This document shows, in pieces, positions 37,106 through 38,326 of a stretch of DNA of 38,326 nucleotides. The position numbers were made by a program, and so were the translations under genes. Positions within the stretch are counted from its first letter, which is position 1. Every line of letters starts with the position of its first letter. The notes under the pieces were generated by a model that saw only the letters and a program-made list of their open reading frames with translations, had not been told where the DNA came from and did no database searches. Origin of the DNA: Bacteroidota bacterium. GTDB taxonomy: Bacteria > Bacteroidota > Bacteroidia > B-17B0 > Aurantibacillaceae. The stretch is taken from the NCBI GenBank assembly GCA_005787585.1, contig SYAL01000027.1, forward strand, positions 1 through 38,326, in the 5' to 3' direction.

Positions 37106-37461
37106 TATGTGAGTATAGTGGTTTACGTTCATTGGCGAGTATTCTAGAAGAACAAGAGCAGCAAGAAATACATCGTCAAAAATCAAATAAATCAATATTT
37201 AAGGTTGAAGATATTGACCGTATAATTCAAATGGCATGGGAAGACAGAACTCCTTTTGAAGCTATCGAATTTCAGTTTGGATTAAAAGAAAAAGACGTGA
37301 TAGAATTTATGCGCAAAAACTCTTTGCCTTCAAGTTTTCGTATGTGGCGCAAAAGAATGAAATCTCGCAAAACAAAACACATGGCTTTACGCGATAAACA
37401 AAGTATTCGGTTTAAATGTAACAGACAAAGAAGCACTGGCAATAAAATTACTAAGAGATAA
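37087..37461 (+). CDS. DUF2805 / TIGR03643-family protein
   Basis: The protein has 124 residues, longer than the usual ~90. The core at about residues 41-100 has VEDIDRIIQMAWEDRTPFEAI, FGLKEKDVIEFMRKN and PSSFRMWRKRMKSRKTKH, the conserved Trp/Met-rich TIGR03643 pattern. This looks like a small helix-turn-helix and is very basic, so nucleic acid binding is plausible but not shown. It overlaps the DASH gene by 19 bases. The family is mostly found in marine bacteria and often near photolyase genes. A role in DNA repair or regulation is inference. Confidence 0.85.
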   Translation: MVKQKVICEYSGLRSLASILEEQEQQEIHRQKSNKSIFKVEDIDRIIQMAWEDRTPFEAIEFQFGLKEKDVIEFMRKNSLPSSFRMWRKRMKSRKTKHMALRDKQSIRFKCNRQRSTGNKITKR

Positions 37462-37536
37462 ATTAAATGTTTTTTATGTTTAAATCTTCTAAAAATCTTA
37501 ATTAAATAATATAAAAAAGATTTGCACTTTTAAACA

Positions 37537-38326
37537 ATGAATCATTTTCTAGATGAATTAAATCCAACTCAATGCGAAGCTGCAAAATCAACAGAGGGTC
37601 CAGTAATGATTATTGCAGGAGCTGGCTCTGGTAAAACTCGAGTTTTAACCTACAGAATTGCTCATTTAATTGAAAAAAATGTTGATGCGTTTAATATTCT
37701 AGCACTAACCTTTACCAATAAAGCGGCTAAAGAAATGAAAGAGCGAATTGCCAAAATTATTGGAGAAAGCGAAGCTAAAAATTTATGGATGGGGACTTTT
37801 CACAGTGTTTTTGCGAAAATTTTACGAATTGAAGCTGAAAAAATTGGATATCCAAATAACTTTACTATTTATGATACTGAAGATAGTAAAAGTGTGATTA
37901 AAGAAATTTTAAAACAATTTAACTTAGACGATAAAATTTATAAACCATCATTAGTTTTAAATAGAATTAATGATGCAAAAAATAAATTAATTTCGCCTCA
38001 ACATTACCAAAACAATATCTTAACTCAACAAGAAGATCAAAATAGCAGAAAACCCCTATTAGGTCAAATTTACGAAACTTATCAAAAACGTAATTTTAAA
38101 ACCGGCGCCATGGATTTTGACGATCTTTTATATCAAACAAACGTTTTACTTCGAGATTTTCCTGATGTTTTATTAAAATATCAAAATAAATTTAGATACA
38201 TCTGTGTAGATGAGTATCAAGATACTAATTTCTCTCAATACCTTATCATAAAACAATTAGCTGCCAGATTCCAAAATATTTGTGTTGTTGGAGATGATGC
38301 TCAAAGTATTTATGCCTTTAGAGGGG
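37537..38326 (+). CDS. UvrD/PcrA-type DNA helicase, N-terminal part (cut by window end)
   Basis: An open frame runs from the ATG at 37537 to the window end, 263 codons, with no stop. Motif I is AGAGSGKT (residues 27-34), with LNPTQCEAA as the Q-motif before it. Motif Ia is ALTFTNKAAKEMKER, GTFHSVFAKILR follows, then MDFDDLL, motif II VDEYQDTN and the start of motif III GDDAQSIYAFRG. It is a superfamily 1A 3'-5' helicase for nucleotide excision and mismatch repair or replication restart. UvrD and PcrA cannot be told apart without the C-terminus. An AAGATTTG sequence 12 bases before the ATG is one base from a -7 box. It lies 75 bases after the photolyase cassette. Confidence 0.93.
   Translation, partial: MNHFLDELNPTQCEAAKSTEGPVMIIAGAGSGKTRVLTYRIAHLIEKNVDAFNILALTFTNKAAKEMKERIAKIIGESEAKNLWMGTFHSVFAKILRIEAEKIGYPNNFTIYDTEDSKSVIKEILKQFNLDDKIYKPSLVLNRINDAKNKLISPQHYQNNILTQQEDQNSRKPLLGQIYETYQKRNFKTGAMDFDDLLYQTNVLLRDFPDVLLKYQNKFRYICVDEYQDTNFSQYLIIKQLAARFQNICVVGDDAQSIYAFRG

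Overview
The window looks like a chromosomal segment from a low-GC member of the Bacteroidota, probably Flavobacteriia-like. The evidence is a type IX secretion cargo with the gliding-motility-type C-terminal domain, an OmpA protein with TPR and PD40 repeats, a DUF5916 outer-membrane protein, very AT-rich coding sequence, and repeated Bacteroidota-type -7 promoter boxes (TAnnTTTG) just before start codons. Shine-Dalgarno sequences are mostly absent. Coding density is very high and no gene-free stretch exceeds 300 bases. I saw no tRNA, rRNA, CRISPR array, insertion sequence or prophage.

Layout. 1-3905: M61 metallopeptidase and TPR/PD40/OmpA protein. 3908-6288 (minus): asparagine synthetase behind a TM2-domain protein. 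6412-9042: phosphoglucosamine mutase, thioredoxin-like lipoprotein or periplasmic protein, glutathione peroxidase. 9045-10770 (minus): RsmE, a small lipoprotein-like protein, and superoxide dismutase with Mn-type residues. 10861-17974: surface polysaccharide genes, namely Wzx-like flippase, Wzz-like chain-length protein and O-antigen ligase in one minus-strand operon, a divergent GT4 glycosyltransferase, then Kdo transferase WaaA and a small beta-barrel protein. 18065-21822: ABC ATPase, RluF-type pseudouridine synthase, DUF5916 protein. 21850-26466: a plus-strand cluster of GT39-like membrane glycosyltransferase, FkbM methyltransferase, type 11 methyltransferase and a methyltransferase-GT2 fusion. 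26469-31724 (minus): DEAD-box RNA helicase and a 1299-residue type IX secreted multi-Ig protein. 31883-37461: a six-gene photolyase/cryptochrome cassette. 37537-end: the first part of a UvrD/PcrA helicase.

The part most worth a second look is the cassette at 31883-37461. It carries three flavoproteins of the photolyase/cryptochrome superfamily from three different lineages: an atypical one, an iron-sulfur bacterial (6-4)-type one, and a DASH cryptochrome. They are interleaved with DUF2071, DUF2256 (a four-Cys mini-protein) and DUF2805/TIGR03643. Genes overlap by 4 to 19 bases or lie 1 to 10 bases apart, so they are very probably one transcript. The first flavoprotein lacks the Trp next to the flavin and the Asn facing flavin N5 that classical photolyases use, so its chemistry may differ. 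With SOD, glutathione peroxidase and UvrD nearby, the window has a light and oxidative damage flavour, although only the cassette itself is clearly one unit.

The second theme is promoter architecture. In at least seven genes the -7 box ends only 4-7 bases before the start codon, which implies leaderless or nearly leaderless mRNAs. Several of these starts are TTG.
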